A stretch of 64,000 nucleotides of DNA from Microvirga pakistanensis (GCF_004458765.1 NZ_SPJX01000185.1:111590-175589), one strand, 5' to 3'. Numbered from the stretch's first letter, positions 25,511 to 34,404 are shown. Notes: generated by a model from the sequence alone, not told the origin. Translations and numbers: made by a program.

Positions 25511-25549
25511 GTGAGGGACCGGCCCGTGGGGGCAGATTGGGCCGGTGAT
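25484..25549 (-). ncRNA. Predicted EcfG-controlled small RNA, about 65 nt
   Basis: On the minus strand an exact EcfG promoter (25581-25557) predicts a start near 25549. The transcript would contain a perfect 8-bp hairpin ACCGGCCC/GGGCCGGT (25546-25539 with 25525-25518) with a 13-nt loop AATCTGCCCCCAC. A short linker follows, then a perfect 8-bp terminator hairpin with nine U residues ending near 25484. No credible ORF fits. A C-rich loop exposed by a 5' hairpin is the targeting element in GsrN, the sigma-T-dependent stress RNA of Caulobacter, and in anti-Shine-Dalgarno sRNAs of rhizobia; that comparison is inference. Downstream rnr starts after the terminator. Confidence 0.65.
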
Positions 25550-25556
25550 GCCTATC

Positions 25557-25581
25557 AACGGCTGGGTTCGAGGTTGGTTCC
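25557..25581 (-). promoter_or_regulatory. Sigma-EcfG promoter of the small RNA
   Basis: Minus strand GGAAC (25581-25577), 16 nt, CGTT (25560-25557), an exact consensus match, placed 8-10 bp before the 5' hairpin. Confidence 0.75.
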
Positions 25582-26032
25582 AACTTTTTTGAAGAAATGT
25601 TCAAAAAAGTTTCATGACGGATGTAAGTGATTGATAAACCTATGGATCGTTCTGAAGAACCATCCATACGGGAAGGCCGTTTACGATTGGCGGCAGCCTG
25701 AAGATCGAGGTTTGGGGCATCCATGGTGCAACGGGCCTGTGGAGCGCCATCCGCGGGTCCCGGATGGAGTGAGTCCTCAGGGTCTATGACGGGGCTGATC
25801 CGAGCTACCCCGTGCAAGAGATGTGCCGTCGGCTCATCATATCGAGGTTACCGGCACAACGCCGGCGACGCGCATCGGCGATCCTGCGGAACATTCGACG
25901 TGGTCCTCCAACATGCGCGGCGAAGTCCTCCGTCGCGTATCATGCTCGCGGGATGGTTCTAAAGGCTGCGCTTGTTCCGGGCATCTGGATGTGGCCCATG
26001 AAGCGTTCCACCCCGATGAACCGGCGCATGCG
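25582..26032. other. Gene-free interval
   Basis: No ORF here looks protein-like on either strand, and codon usage in the short open frames is unlike that of neighbours. A short TGGAT...ATCCA palindrome lies near 25652-25675. Together with the small RNA this makes a 640-bp gap between rnr and the GNAT gene, the largest in the window. Confidence 0.6.
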
Positions 26033-26788
26033 CTACAGGAAATAGCGCATCCACAGGTTGGGCTCCACATAGAGGCCCCTGCCCGTGTCCAGGTCGATCT
26101 CGATAGGCGCGAGGGCGCCCGAAACCCAGTAACGGCCTGTTGCCGGAAAGGTCATGCCTGTCCAGCTTTCCCAAGCCTCGACCGGAGCCTCGATCACCAT
26201 GGAGCGCGGTGCGATCTTGACGATATGCGCGCCCAGGCGCTGGTGGGTCCGGATCCAGGGGTCGAAGGGAAGGCCGTCCGGGCGCCTCCAGGAGCAGTAT
26301 TCCTCGAAGGGCTGCAACGGATAATGCGCCTTCCGCGTCGGTCGTACCGGAGCCACCATGGCGTTCAGGCCGGCCGCAGCGGCAGAGGCCTTCATCGCCT
26401 CGATCTGACGCTCGGCCAGACCTGATCCCCGCTTGTCCGGACGAACCGTGATGGAAAGGGCCGACAGGGTGTTGGCCCGTCCTCCCTTGAGCAGGCATTC
26501 CATGCCATTGCGAAGAACGGCATCCCAACCTTCATCGGGCAGGGACGTCTCTAGGCCGTCCCATGCGAAGGGTATCGCATTCGCAAAGCCGACCACGTGC
26601 TCGACCGTGTCGATCGTCTCGACAGCCACCGTCTGGAAAGCGGCAACAGGCATCGAGTAAAGCTGGTGCCAATAGCGTCCTGCCACCTGATCCTTGAGGA
26701 CGAAGATCGGCCAGACGGAAGCGACCAGCGCGTCGGCCGGTCCGGCCAGATCGGGGCGCTTCTGTAAGTCGATAAGGTGGACCGGCAC
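26033..26788 (-). CDS. GNAT-family N-acetyltransferase
   Basis: A 251-residue protein. The acetyl-CoA-binding motif A is visible as SALSITVRPDKRGSGLAERQIEAM (R/Q-x-x-G-x-G/A pattern) near residues 104-127. The family extends with a long, unusual C-terminal half (SWRRPDGLPFDPWIRTHQRLGAHIVK). The N-terminal half contains VAFQTVAVETIDTVEHVVGFANAIPF. Substrate unknown. It is upstream of nothing on its strand for 640 bp and downstream of parE by 77 bp in reverse, so it may be expressed from the parE transcript. Confidence 0.72.
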   Translation of the reverse strand: MPVHLIDLQKRPDLAGPADALVASVWPIFVLKDQVAGRYWHQLYSMPVAAFQTVAVETIDTVEHVVGFANAIPFAWDGLETSLPDEGWDAVLRNGMECLLKGGRANTLSALSITVRPDKRGSGLAERQIEAMKASAAAAGLNAMVAPVRPTRKAHYPLQPFEEYCSWRRPDGLPFDPWIRTHQRLGAHIVKIAPRSMVIEAPVEAWESWTGMTFPATGRYWVSGALAPIEIDLDTGRGLYVEPNLWMRYFL

Positions 26789-26865
26789 GCGGACTTCTTT
26801 CCAGGATCCGCTCGCGACAGACGACCTTCATCGTCTTTCGCGCTCGGACACGGGTGCTTCGATGC

Positions 26866-28929
26866 TCAGATATCCAGGTCCGCCTCGTCCGTGAAGGCGG
26901 CGCGTTCCTGGATGAAGGCGAAGCGGGCTTCCGGCTTGTTGCCCATCAGGCGCTCGACGGCGTCGTTGGCATCCGGCCGGTCGTCGGCTTCCACCACCAC
27001 CTTCAGAAGCAGGCGCTTCTTCGGGTCCATGGTGGTCTCCTTCAGCTGGCCCGGCAGCATTTCGCCCAGGCCTTTGAAGCGGCTGATCTCGACCTTGCCG
27101 GAGCCCTTGAACACCGTCTTCAGGAGCCGGTCGCGATCGGCCTCGTCGCGGGCATAGGCCGACTTCGCGCCTTGGCTGAGGCGGTAGAGCGGCGGCACCG
27201 CGAGATAAAGGTGACCGCCGTCGATGAGCTTGGGCATCTGCCGGTAGAAGAACGTGATGAGCAGCGTCGCGATATGCGCCCCGTCCACGTCCGCGTCGGT
27301 CATGATGATGACCTTCTCGTAGCGAAGGTCGGTTTCGCGGTACTGCGAGCCCGTCCCGCAACCGAGCGCCTGGACGAGATCCGAGATCTGCTGGTTCTGG
27401 TGCAGCTTGTCGCGGCCGGCCGAGGCCACGTTCAGGATCTTTCCGCGCAGCGGAAGCACGGCCTGGGTGGCGCGGTCGCGCGCCTGCTTGGCGGAGCCGC
27501 CGGCCGAGTCGCCCTCGACGAGGAAGAGCTCGGAGCCCTTGGCGCCCGCGTTGGAGCAATCCGCCAGCTTGCCGGGCAGGCGCAGCTTGCGGGTGGCGGT
27601 CTTGCGGGCGACCTCCTTCTCCTGGCGGCGGCGCAGACGCTCCTCGGCTCGGTCGATCACCCAGTCCAGGAGCTTGTTGGCCTGCTGCGGCGAGGCGGCG
27701 AGCCAATGGTCGAAAGTGTCGCGGATGCCGTTCTCGACGATGCGGCCCGCCTCCACGGTGGCGAGCTTGTCCTTGGTCTGACCCTGGAATTCCGGCTCAC
27801 GGATGAACACGGACAGCATGGACGCGCAGGTCGCCATCACGTCGTCGGTGGTGACCGCCGCCATGCGCTTCTGCTGACCGACGCGCTCCGCGTGATCGCG
27901 CAGGCCGCGCAGGAGCGCGATGCGCAGGCCGTTCTCGTGCGTGCCGCCTTCGGGGGTGGGCACGGTGTTGCAGTAAGAGGTGGAGAACCCGTCCTCGTTC
28001 GACATCCAGGCGACCGCCCATTCCAGGGAGCCGTGGCTGCCGGGCTTGGTGATCTTGCCGGCGAAGATCTGGTCCGTGACCAGGTCCTTCCCGTCGATGT
28101 CGTGGAGCAGGTAGTCCCTGAGGCCGTTCGGGAACCGGAAGACCGCCTCCGCCGGAACGTTCTCGATGCCCTCGATCAGGGACCGGGCGCATTTCCAGCG
28201 GATCTCGACGCCGCCGAAGAGATAGGCCTTCGAGCGCGCCATCTTGAACAGGCGGCGGGGCTGGAAATGGGCGTCCTTGCCGAAGATCTGCCAGTCGGGC
28301 TTGAACCGCACCTTGGTGCCGCGCCGGTTGAGCACACGGCCCACGGTCTCGAGCTTGCCCTGGGGAAGGCCGCGGGCGAAGACCTGCCGGTAAAGCTGCT
28401 GGCCACGCGCGACCTCGACCTCGAGGGTTTCCGAGAGCGCGTTGACCACCGACACGCCGACGCCGTGCAGGCCGCCGGAGGTCTCGTAGACCTTCGAGTC
28501 GAACTTGCCGCCCGCGTGCAGCGTGGTCATGATGACCTCGAGCGCCGATTTCTTCGGGAATTTCGGATGCGGGTCGACCGGGATGCCGCGCCCGTTGTCC
28601 GTAACGGACAGCCAGCCGCCTTCCTCCAGCTCCACCTCGATGAAGGTGGCGTGGCCCGCCACCGCCTCGTCCATGGAGTTGTCGATCACCTCGGCGAAGA
28701 GGTGGTGCAGGGCCTTCTCGTCTGTGCCGCCGATATACATGCCCGGGCGGCGGCGGACGGGCTCCAGCCCCTCCAGCACCTCGATGGCGGACGCGTCATA
28801 GCCTGCCTCGCCCGGCGTGCCCTGCTGGGGCGCGGGCGCGGCGCGGGAGGCTTTCACGGCAGCGGTTCTGGCCGCTGCAGGCGCGGCGCGCTTGGCGGCG
28901 GCGCCCCCGAAGAGATCGTCGTTATCCAT
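26866..28929 (-). CDS. parE: DNA topoisomerase IV subunit B
   Basis: A 687-residue type IIA topoisomerase ATPase subunit; with ParC it decatenates daughter chromosomes. GHKL ATPase: EVIDNSMDEAVAG and TDNGRGIPVDPHPKFPKKSA, then GLHGVGVSVVNALSE. TOPRIM: ELFLVEGDSAGGSAKQARDR and IIMTDADVDGAHIATLL. Near the C-terminus, RFKGLGEMLPGQLKETTMDP. The KFPKKSALEVI and Q-poor transducer segments favour ParE over GyrB, as does the length. The start was taken at MDNDDLFGG (28929), which opens a 35-residue Ala-rich lead typical of rhizobial ParE; upstream codons are not conserved-looking. Confidence 0.93.
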   Translation of the reverse strand: MDNDDLFGGAAAKRAAPAAARTAAVKASRAAPAPQQGTPGEAGYDASAIEVLEGLEPVRRRPGMYIGGTDEKALHHLFAEVIDNSMDEAVAGHATFIEVELEEGGWLSVTDNGRGIPVDPHPKFPKKSALEVIMTTLHAGGKFDSKVYETSGGLHGVGVSVVNALSETLEVEVARGQQLYRQVFARGLPQGKLETVGRVLNRRGTKVRFKPDWQIFGKDAHFQPRRLFKMARSKAYLFGGVEIRWKCARSLIEGIENVPAEAVFRFPNGLRDYLLHDIDGKDLVTDQIFAGKITKPGSHGSLEWAVAWMSNEDGFSTSYCNTVPTPEGGTHENGLRIALLRGLRDHAERVGQQKRMAAVTTDDVMATCASMLSVFIREPEFQGQTKDKLATVEAGRIVENGIRDTFDHWLAASPQQANKLLDWVIDRAEERLRRRQEKEVARKTATRKLRLPGKLADCSNAGAKGSELFLVEGDSAGGSAKQARDRATQAVLPLRGKILNVASAGRDKLHQNQQISDLVQALGCGTGSQYRETDLRYEKVIIMTDADVDGAHIATLLITFFYRQMPKLIDGGHLYLAVPPLYRLSQGAKSAYARDEADRDRLLKTVFKGSGKVEISRFKGLGEMLPGQLKETTMDPKKRLLLKVVVEADDRPDANDAVERLMGNKPEARFAFIQERAAFTDEADLDI

Positions 28930-29113
28930 TGGGACCTTGGTCCGTTTCGATGATTCGCGTTTGTTTACACTATTTCTCATTCCGTTTTTATACGAGAACA
29001 AAACGGAAACAGGAAGGCGGCTTGGGGTCACAAGCCACAAAAACTGCGCCTTGGGAACCCCCGTTCGGTCAGTATCCCGCCTGCCTCTAAAGGATGTCTT
29101 TCACCTGTCACAA

Positions 29114-29139
29114 GGAACTGTTTAGTTACCATTCACGTT
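29114..29139 (+). promoter_or_regulatory. Sigma-EcfG-type promoter upstream of 64-aa membrane protein
   Basis: GGAAC (29114-29118), 17 nt, CGTT (29136-29139), with GG following. The spacer is one base longer than the other exact copies but within the accepted N16-17 range. Predicted start near 29149, inside the CtrA box. Confidence 0.62.
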
Positions 29140-29145
29140 GGCTGT

Positions 29146-29160
29146 TTAAGCATAGCTTAA
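29146..29160 (+). promoter_or_regulatory. CtrA binding site
   Basis: TTAA-N7-TTAA (TTAAGCATAGCTTAA), a perfect full site for the master cell-cycle regulator CtrA, 26 bp before the ATG at 29186 and overlapping the start predicted for the EcfG promoter. Confidence 0.65.
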
Positions 29161-29185
29161 CGGCTTGATTGAGAACGAGGCGACG

Positions 29186-29380
29186 ATGCGTACGACGATA
29201 GGACCGGCTCAGAAGCTTCACCTGGACCGTGCGGCGCGCACCGCCGGAGAGGCGTTCGCCTTCGACGAGCCCGACGCGGCTCCGTCCGCCAGGAGCGGGA
29301 CCCTCGGCTCGAGCCTGCTGTGGCTCTCCATCGCCGCGGTTGCCGCGCTCGGCCTCGGCTTCGCGTTTCCGTTCAACTAG
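29186..29380 (+). CDS. Small single-pass membrane protein, 64 aa
   Basis: A 64-residue protein with a charged N-terminal half (KLHLDRAARTAGEAFAFDE) and one C-terminal transmembrane helix (SSLLWLSIAAVAALGLGFAF), so it is predicted tail-anchored. ACGAGG precedes the ATG at 29186 by 5 nt. No family is recognised. Its upstream region combines an EcfG-type promoter and a perfect CtrA site, so expression is likely tied to stress and cell cycle. Its TAG shares the CTAG tetranucleotide at 29377-29380 with the stop of the convergent mgtC-like gene. Confidence 0.68.
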   Translation: MRTTIGPAQKLHLDRAARTAGEAFAFDEPDAAPSARSGTLGSSLLWLSIAAVAALGLGFAFPFN

Positions 29381-29877
29381 TCCTCGTCCTGGACGGTCTT
29401 GGTACGGCCGGTAAAGAGCGTGGTGAGCCAGTTTTCCAATGGCTTGCCGAAGGTCAAGACAAACAGCGTCATCACGGTTCCGGCAATCGTGATGAACCAA
29501 GCCCCGAGGCCCGCCGTCACACCCAGAGCCGCCGCGATCCACACCGTCGACGCGGTGGTCAGGCCTTGGACCTCCGTGCCGTCCCGTGCCTTGATGATCG
29601 CGCCCGCTCCGAGGAAGCCGAGGCCCGTCAGGATGCCCTGAACCACGCGGCTGACCGCATCCTGCCCGAAATGCAGCCCCTCATAGACCGATCCCGACAG
29701 GATCACCGTGGCGGAGCCCAACGCCACGAGGCCCAGGGTTCGCATGCCGATGGGCTTGTTGTGGATATCCCGGTTCAGCCCGACCGCCATGCCGGCAATC
29801 GCCGCCACGCAGAGGCGGAGCAGAATCTCGATCTCGTCGGCGCGGTCCACCAGGACCCAGGACAGCCACTCTCCCAT
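29377..29877 (-). CDS. MgtC/SapB family membrane protein
   Basis: A 166-residue protein with at least four transmembrane segments in its first 130 residues. MgtC-family signatures are GLNRDIHNKPIGMRTLGLVALGSA near residues 33-56 and GILTGLGFLGAGAIIKARDG near 82-101, followed by LTTASTVWIAAALGVTAGLG. The C-terminal cytosolic domain of virulence-type MgtC is absent. Relatives influence Mg2+ limitation responses and F-ATPase. It starts 1 bp after topA's stop and is probably cotranscribed with topA. Confidence 0.87.
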   Translation of the reverse strand: MGEWLSWVLVDRADEIEILLRLCVAAIAGMAVGLNRDIHNKPIGMRTLGLVALGSATVILSGSVYEGLHFGQDAVSRVVQGILTGLGFLGAGAIIKARDGTEVQGLTTASTVWIAAALGVTAGLGAWFITIAGTVMTLFVLTFGKPLENWLTTLFTGRTKTVQDED

Positions 29878-29878
29878 C

Positions 29879-32545
29879 TTATTCAGCCGCTTTCGCGGCC
29901 TTTTTAGCCACGGTCTTCTTTGCTGGAGCCTTCTTGGCCGGAGCCTTCTTGGCCGGAGCTTTCTTGGCCGCCGTTTTCTTGGCCGGCGCCTTGCGGCCAC
30001 GCCCGGGCTTCTTCGCCGGTCCGGCGGCCCGGCGGGCCTTCAGAAGCTCGATCGCCTCGTCGAGAGTGACCGCCTCCGCAGCCATGGCCCGTGGCAGGGT
30101 GGCGTTGGTCTCACCGTCGGTGACGTAGGGGCCGAAGCGTCCCGCCTTCACCACGATGGGCTTGCCCGATTCCGGGTCGTCGCCCAGAGGCCGGCCCGGA
30201 TCGGCGGCCCGGCGGGCGTTGCCGCCGCCGCTTTCCTTCGTGACGATCAGATCGATGGCGCGGTTCGCGCCGATCTCCAGCACGTCGTCGCCCGGTCCAA
30301 GATTGGCGTAGGTCTTGCCGTGCTGCACGTACGGCCCGTAGCGCCCGATGCTCGCCAGGATCGGCTCGCCGGTTTCCGGGTGCGTCGCGACCTGGCGCGG
30401 CAGCGACAGGAGCTTGAGCGCCTTGTCCAGATCCACCTGCGACGGGGCCAGGCCCTTGGGCAGGGAGGAGCGCTTGGGCTTCTCGCCCTCGCCGAGCTGC
30501 ACGAAGGGGCCGAAGCGGCCGTCGCGCAGGGTGACCTGCTGGCCCGTCTCTGGATCGTCGCCCAGAACCCTCACGCCGGGCGTGCCGCCGTTCTCGGACG
30601 AGCCTTCGCCATCGCCCTCGACGCCGGACGCGGCGAGCTGGCGGGTGTATTTGCACTCGGGGTAGTTCGAGCAGCCGATGAACGAGCCGAACTTGCCGAG
30701 CTTGAGCGAGAGCTGGCCCGTGCCGCAATTCGGGCAGGTGCGCGGGTTCGAGCCGTCACCCTTGTCCGGGAAGATGTGCGGTCCGAGCAGCTCGTTGAGC
30801 GCGTCGAGCACCTCCGTGGTGCGCAGCTCCTTGGTCTCGCCGATGGCGGCCGAGAAGTCGCGCCAGAACTCGCGCATCACCTGCTTCCAGTCGATCTCGT
30901 TGTTCGAGACCCGGTCGAGCTGTTCCTCCAGGTCCGCCGTGAAGTCGTACTCCACGTAGCGCCGGAAGAAGCTCTCCAGGAAGGCCGTGACGATCCGGCC
31001 CTTGTCCTCGGGAACGAGGCGCTTCTTCTCGATCTTCACGTATTCGCGGTCGCGCAGGGTCTGCAGCACGGCGGCATAAGTCGAGGGACGGCCGATGCCG
31101 AGCTCCTCCATGCGCTTCACGAGGGAGGCCTCCGAATAACGCGGCGGCGGCTCCGTGAAGTGCTGGCTCGCGTTGATGCGGCGCCTCTCCAGGGGATCGC
31201 CCGCCTTCATGGGGGGCAGGCGGCCTTCGTCCTCGTCCGCCTCGTCGTCCTTGCTCTCGTTGTAGAGCGTGAGGAACCCGTCGAACTTGACTACCTGACC
31301 GGTGGCGCGAAGGTCGAGCTTGCGGGGCCCCACCTGGGCCAGGATGTCGGCGGTGGTGCGCTCGAGCTCCGCCGATTCCATCTGGCTCGCCAGGGTGCGG
31401 GTCCAGATGAGGTCGTAGAGGCGGGCCTGCTCCGGCTCCAGGTACTTCGCGACCATCTTGGGCAGCCGGCCCATGTCCGTCGGGCGGATGGCTTCGTGCG
31501 CTTCCTGGGCGTTCTTGGCCTTGGTCGAGTACTTGCGCGGCGCTGCGGGCACGTAGCGGTCGCCGTATTCCTTGCCGATCACCCGGCGGGCGGCCTGCAC
31601 GGCTTCCGGCGCCATGTCGACGCCGTCGGTTCGCATATAGGTGATGAGGCCTACCGTCTCGCCGCCGATGTCGACGCCCTCGTAGAGGCGCTGCGCGATC
31701 CGCATGGTCTGCGCCGGCGCAAGGCCCAGCTTGCGCGAGGCCTCCTGCTGCAGGGTCGAGGTGGTGAAGGGCGGGTAGGGGTGGCGCTTGGCGGGCTTGG
31801 CCTCGATGTTCGCCACCGAGAAGGTCGCCAGCTCCAGGTCTTTCTTGAAGGCCTCCGCGTCCTTGCCGTTGCCGATGTCGAGGCGCTGGATCTTCTTGCC
31901 GTCGGCGCCCACGAGGCGCGCGTCGAACACGCCGCCGTCCTTGGTGGCGAGCGTGGCGATCAGCGACCAGTATTCGCGCGGCTTGAAGGTCTCGATCTCC
32001 AGCTCGCGGTCGCAGACGAGGCGAAGCGCCACCGATTGCACGCGGCCGGCCGAGCGGGCTCCGGGCAGCTTGCGCCAGAGAACGGGCGAGAGGGTGAAGC
32101 CCACCAGATAATCGAGGGCGCGGCGGGCCATGTAGGCGTCGACGAGCGCCTGATCGATCTCGCGCGGTTGACGGAGCGCCGTCTGCACCGCGTCCTTGGT
32201 GATGGCGTTGAAGGTCACGCGCTCGATCGGCAGGTCCTTGAGGGCGCGCTTTTCGCGCAGCGCCTCGACCACGTGCCAGGAAATCGCCTCGCCCTCGCGA
32301 TCCGGGTCGGTGGCCAGGATGAGCTTTTCGGCTCCCTTGATCGCCTTGGCGATCTCGGAGACCCGCTTCGAGCCCTTGTCCTCGAGCGTCCAGATCATGC
32401 GGAAATCGGCATCCGGGTCGACCGAGCCGTCCTTGGCGGGCAGATCGCGGATATGCCCGAAGGAGGCCAGGACCTCGTAGTCCTTGCCGAGGTATTTGTT
32501 GATCGTCTTGGCCTTTGCAGGCGACTCGACGACGACGACTTTCAT
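29879..32545 (-). CDS. topA: DNA topoisomerase I
   Basis: An 888-residue type IA topoisomerase that relaxes negative supercoils. N-terminal TOPRIM begins MKVVVVESPAKAKTINKYLG, with TDPDREGEAISWH near 95-107. The nucleophilic tyrosine is in ETVGLITYMRTDGVDM near 300. A C-terminal region has one four-cysteine ribbon (CPNCGTGQLSLKLGKFGSFIGC...PEC) followed by several cysteine-less ribbon repeats (GRFGPFVQLG, GRYGPYVQHG, GRFGPYVTDG). A Lys/Ala-rich tail (KKAPAKKAPAKKAPAKKT) closes the protein, like that on the HU protein in this window. No dprA neighbour, unlike the usual dprA-topA pair. Confidence 0.95.
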   Translation of the reverse strand: MKVVVVESPAKAKTINKYLGKDYEVLASFGHIRDLPAKDGSVDPDADFRMIWTLEDKGSKRVSEIAKAIKGAEKLILATDPDREGEAISWHVVEALREKRALKDLPIERVTFNAITKDAVQTALRQPREIDQALVDAYMARRALDYLVGFTLSPVLWRKLPGARSAGRVQSVALRLVCDRELEIETFKPREYWSLIATLATKDGGVFDARLVGADGKKIQRLDIGNGKDAEAFKKDLELATFSVANIEAKPAKRHPYPPFTTSTLQQEASRKLGLAPAQTMRIAQRLYEGVDIGGETVGLITYMRTDGVDMAPEAVQAARRVIGKEYGDRYVPAAPRKYSTKAKNAQEAHEAIRPTDMGRLPKMVAKYLEPEQARLYDLIWTRTLASQMESAELERTTADILAQVGPRKLDLRATGQVVKFDGFLTLYNESKDDEADEDEGRLPPMKAGDPLERRRINASQHFTEPPPRYSEASLVKRMEELGIGRPSTYAAVLQTLRDREYVKIEKKRLVPEDKGRIVTAFLESFFRRYVEYDFTADLEEQLDRVSNNEIDWKQVMREFWRDFSAAIGETKELRTTEVLDALNELLGPHIFPDKGDGSNPRTCPNCGTGQLSLKLGKFGSFIGCSNYPECKYTRQLAASGVEGDGEGSSENGGTPGVRVLGDDPETGQQVTLRDGRFGPFVQLGEGEKPKRSSLPKGLAPSQVDLDKALKLLSLPRQVATHPETGEPILASIGRYGPYVQHGKTYANLGPGDDVLEIGANRAIDLIVTKESGGGNARRAADPGRPLGDDPESGKPIVVKAGRFGPYVTDGETNATLPRAMAAEAVTLDEAIELLKARRAAGPAKKPGRGRKAPAKKTAAKKAPAKKAPAKKAPAKKTVAKKAAKAAE

Positions 32546-32683
32546 GGACGACTTCCCGTAGATGGCCGCGAGCGGATGCTCAAAGTTTGGATGATCGGAG
32601 GCGACGGTCGGATCCGGCCGTCAGAGGCGCGATAAGTGGTTGATCCTTGAAGACAAGTCAAATCGGCCGTCGCGCCTTACCTG

Positions 32684-34318
32684 TTACATGGTGGCGAAGG
32701 CCCGCTCCAGCAAGGGGTTCACGGCCTCCGCGAGGTCGTTGGCTCCCGTGATGCGGGCGGGCTGCGTGAGTCGCGTCAGGGCATAGCTCTCGGTGATCGG
32801 GGCGGGGGCCGAACGGGCCAGGGCCGCCGCCGCCGCCAGGGTGAAGAGCCGCTCAGCGATGAACCGGGCCCTGGCCTCGGCGTCCGGCGACTGAAGGGCG
32901 AGGACGACGTCCCGGGCCGCGTCCGACGCTCCCGGCAGGGCTCCGGCATCCGCCATGAGGCGGTCGAGGACGGAGGCCGCGAGCTCCGGCTCCCGGCTCT
33001 CCGCCCGCAGCAGGTCGAGGGCGATCACATTCCCGGACCCTTCCCAGATCGCGTTCACCGGAGCCTCCCGATAGAGGCGGGGCAGGGGGCTCTCCTCCAC
33101 ATAGCCGTTGCCGCCAAGGCTCTCCATGGCCTCGTAGAGGAGCCGGGGCGCCGCCTTGCAGATGCCGAACTTGGCCGCAGGCGTGATGAGGCGGGCAAAG
33201 GCCGCCTCCTGCGGATCCTGCGGCGCGAGATCGAAGCTGCGGGCGGTGCGGAGCGCGAGCGCCGTCATGGCCTCGCTCTCCAGGGCAAGGTCCGCCAGCA
33301 CCGCCCGCATGGCCGGCTGATCGATGAGCTTCTTCTGGAAGACGCTTCGGTGGTGTGCGTGGTGCAGGGCGAGCGTCAGGCCCATGCGCACGAGCCCGGC
33401 CGAGGCGACCGCGCAGTCGAGGCGCGTGAGCTGGACCATGGGGATGATGGTGCGCACGCCCGCGCCTTCCTCGCCGATACGCCAGCCGAAAGCGTCAGCG
33501 AACTCGACCTCGGAGGAGGCGTTGGAGCGGTTCCCCAGCTTGTCCTTCAGGCGCTGCAGGCGCAGGCCGTTGAGAGAGCCGTCCGGACGGAAGCGTGGCA
33601 CGAGGAAGCAGGTGAGGCCGCCGGGAGCCTGGGCGAGAACCAGGAAGGCGTCGCACATGGGAGCGGACATGAACCATTTGTGGCCCGTGAGCGCATATTC
33701 GTCTCCGGCCGCCGGGACGGCCCGGGTGCTGTTGGCGCGCACGTCCGTTCCACCCTGCTTCTCCGTCATGCCCATGCCGAGGGTGACCGCATTCTTCTCC
33801 CAGAATGGGATGAAGCGCGAATCGTAGTTCCGCGAGCGGATCCTCGGCAGCCACTCCCCCAGCCGATTCGGCGCGGCCGCGAGCGCCGCCGCCGAGGCGT
33901 GGGTCATGGTGACGGGACAGACATGGCCGCATTCGACGCCCGCCACGGCGTGGATCCGGGCGGCGCGGGCCACGTGCTCGTGTCCGCTCCCGGGTTCGTC
34001 CCAGGTCGAGCAATGGAGCCCGTCCGCCATGCTGGCCCGCATGAGCGCGTGATAGGCCGGGTGGAATTCCACCGCGTCGATCCGGTAGCCCCTCGCGTCG
34101 TGCGTGCGCAGCTTCGGCGGGTTCTCGTTGGCGAGCCGCCCGAGATCGAGCCGTTCCGCGCTGCCCCAGGCCGCCCCGAAGGCGATCAGCCCCTCGGCCT
34201 CGGGATCCAGGCCGCTGCTCCTGAGAGCGTCGAGGAGCGGCTTGTCCCCGGCGATCAGGTTCGCATCGCCGAAGGGCGGGGTCTGGTTGAAAACGTCATG
34301 TGTTCCCGACGATGGCAT
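32684..34318 (-). CDS. aidB: AidB-type acyl-CoA dehydrogenase family protein
   Basis: A 544-residue flavoprotein closely resembling E. coli AidB: THDVFNQTPPFGDANL at the start, LGRLANENPPKL, GMGMTEKQGGTDVRANSTRA, GHKWFMSAPMCDAFLVLAQA, LKDKLGNRSNASSEVEF, and RLYREAPVNAIWEGSGNV near the end. AidB is part of the adaptive response to alkylating agents and binds FAD and DNA; its true enzymatic substrate is debated. It is divergent from the DUF6894 gene, whose promoter is EcfG-type, so the 118-bp interval may hold stress control for both sides. Start at 34318 follows GGGAGCGGCAGCC. Confidence 0.9.
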   Translation of the reverse strand: MPSSGTHDVFNQTPPFGDANLIAGDKPLLDALRSSGLDPEAEGLIAFGAAWGSAERLDLGRLANENPPKLRTHDARGYRIDAVEFHPAYHALMRASMADGLHCSTWDEPGSGHEHVARAARIHAVAGVECGHVCPVTMTHASAAALAAAPNRLGEWLPRIRSRNYDSRFIPFWEKNAVTLGMGMTEKQGGTDVRANSTRAVPAAGDEYALTGHKWFMSAPMCDAFLVLAQAPGGLTCFLVPRFRPDGSLNGLRLQRLKDKLGNRSNASSEVEFADAFGWRIGEEGAGVRTIIPMVQLTRLDCAVASAGLVRMGLTLALHHAHHRSVFQKKLIDQPAMRAVLADLALESEAMTALALRTARSFDLAPQDPQEAAFARLITPAAKFGICKAAPRLLYEAMESLGGNGYVEESPLPRLYREAPVNAIWEGSGNVIALDLLRAESREPELAASVLDRLMADAGALPGASDAARDVVLALQSPDAEARARFIAERLFTLAAAAALARSAPAPITESYALTRLTQPARITGANDLAEAVNPLLERAFATM

Positions 34319-34404
34319 GGCTGCCGCTCCCGATAGAGCTGCTCGGCTCGATATTAGCGCCGAAACAGGGGCGGCGTCGCTCCAGGAATGGGCGTGGCCG
34401 CAAA

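Noticed and set aside
25557..25581. GGTTCGAGG near 25565 as a possible tRNA T-arm
   Set aside because: No acceptor or anticodon stem can be drawn around it; the bases are better explained as an EcfG promoter on the other strand.
29708..32635. Very long open frame (975 codons) on the plus strand opposite topA
   Set aside because: It is a mirror of the high-GC topA codon pattern, has no recognisable domain, and topA on the other strand is unambiguous. The same applies to the 889-codon frame opposite rnr (22659-25328) and the 699-codon frame opposite parE.
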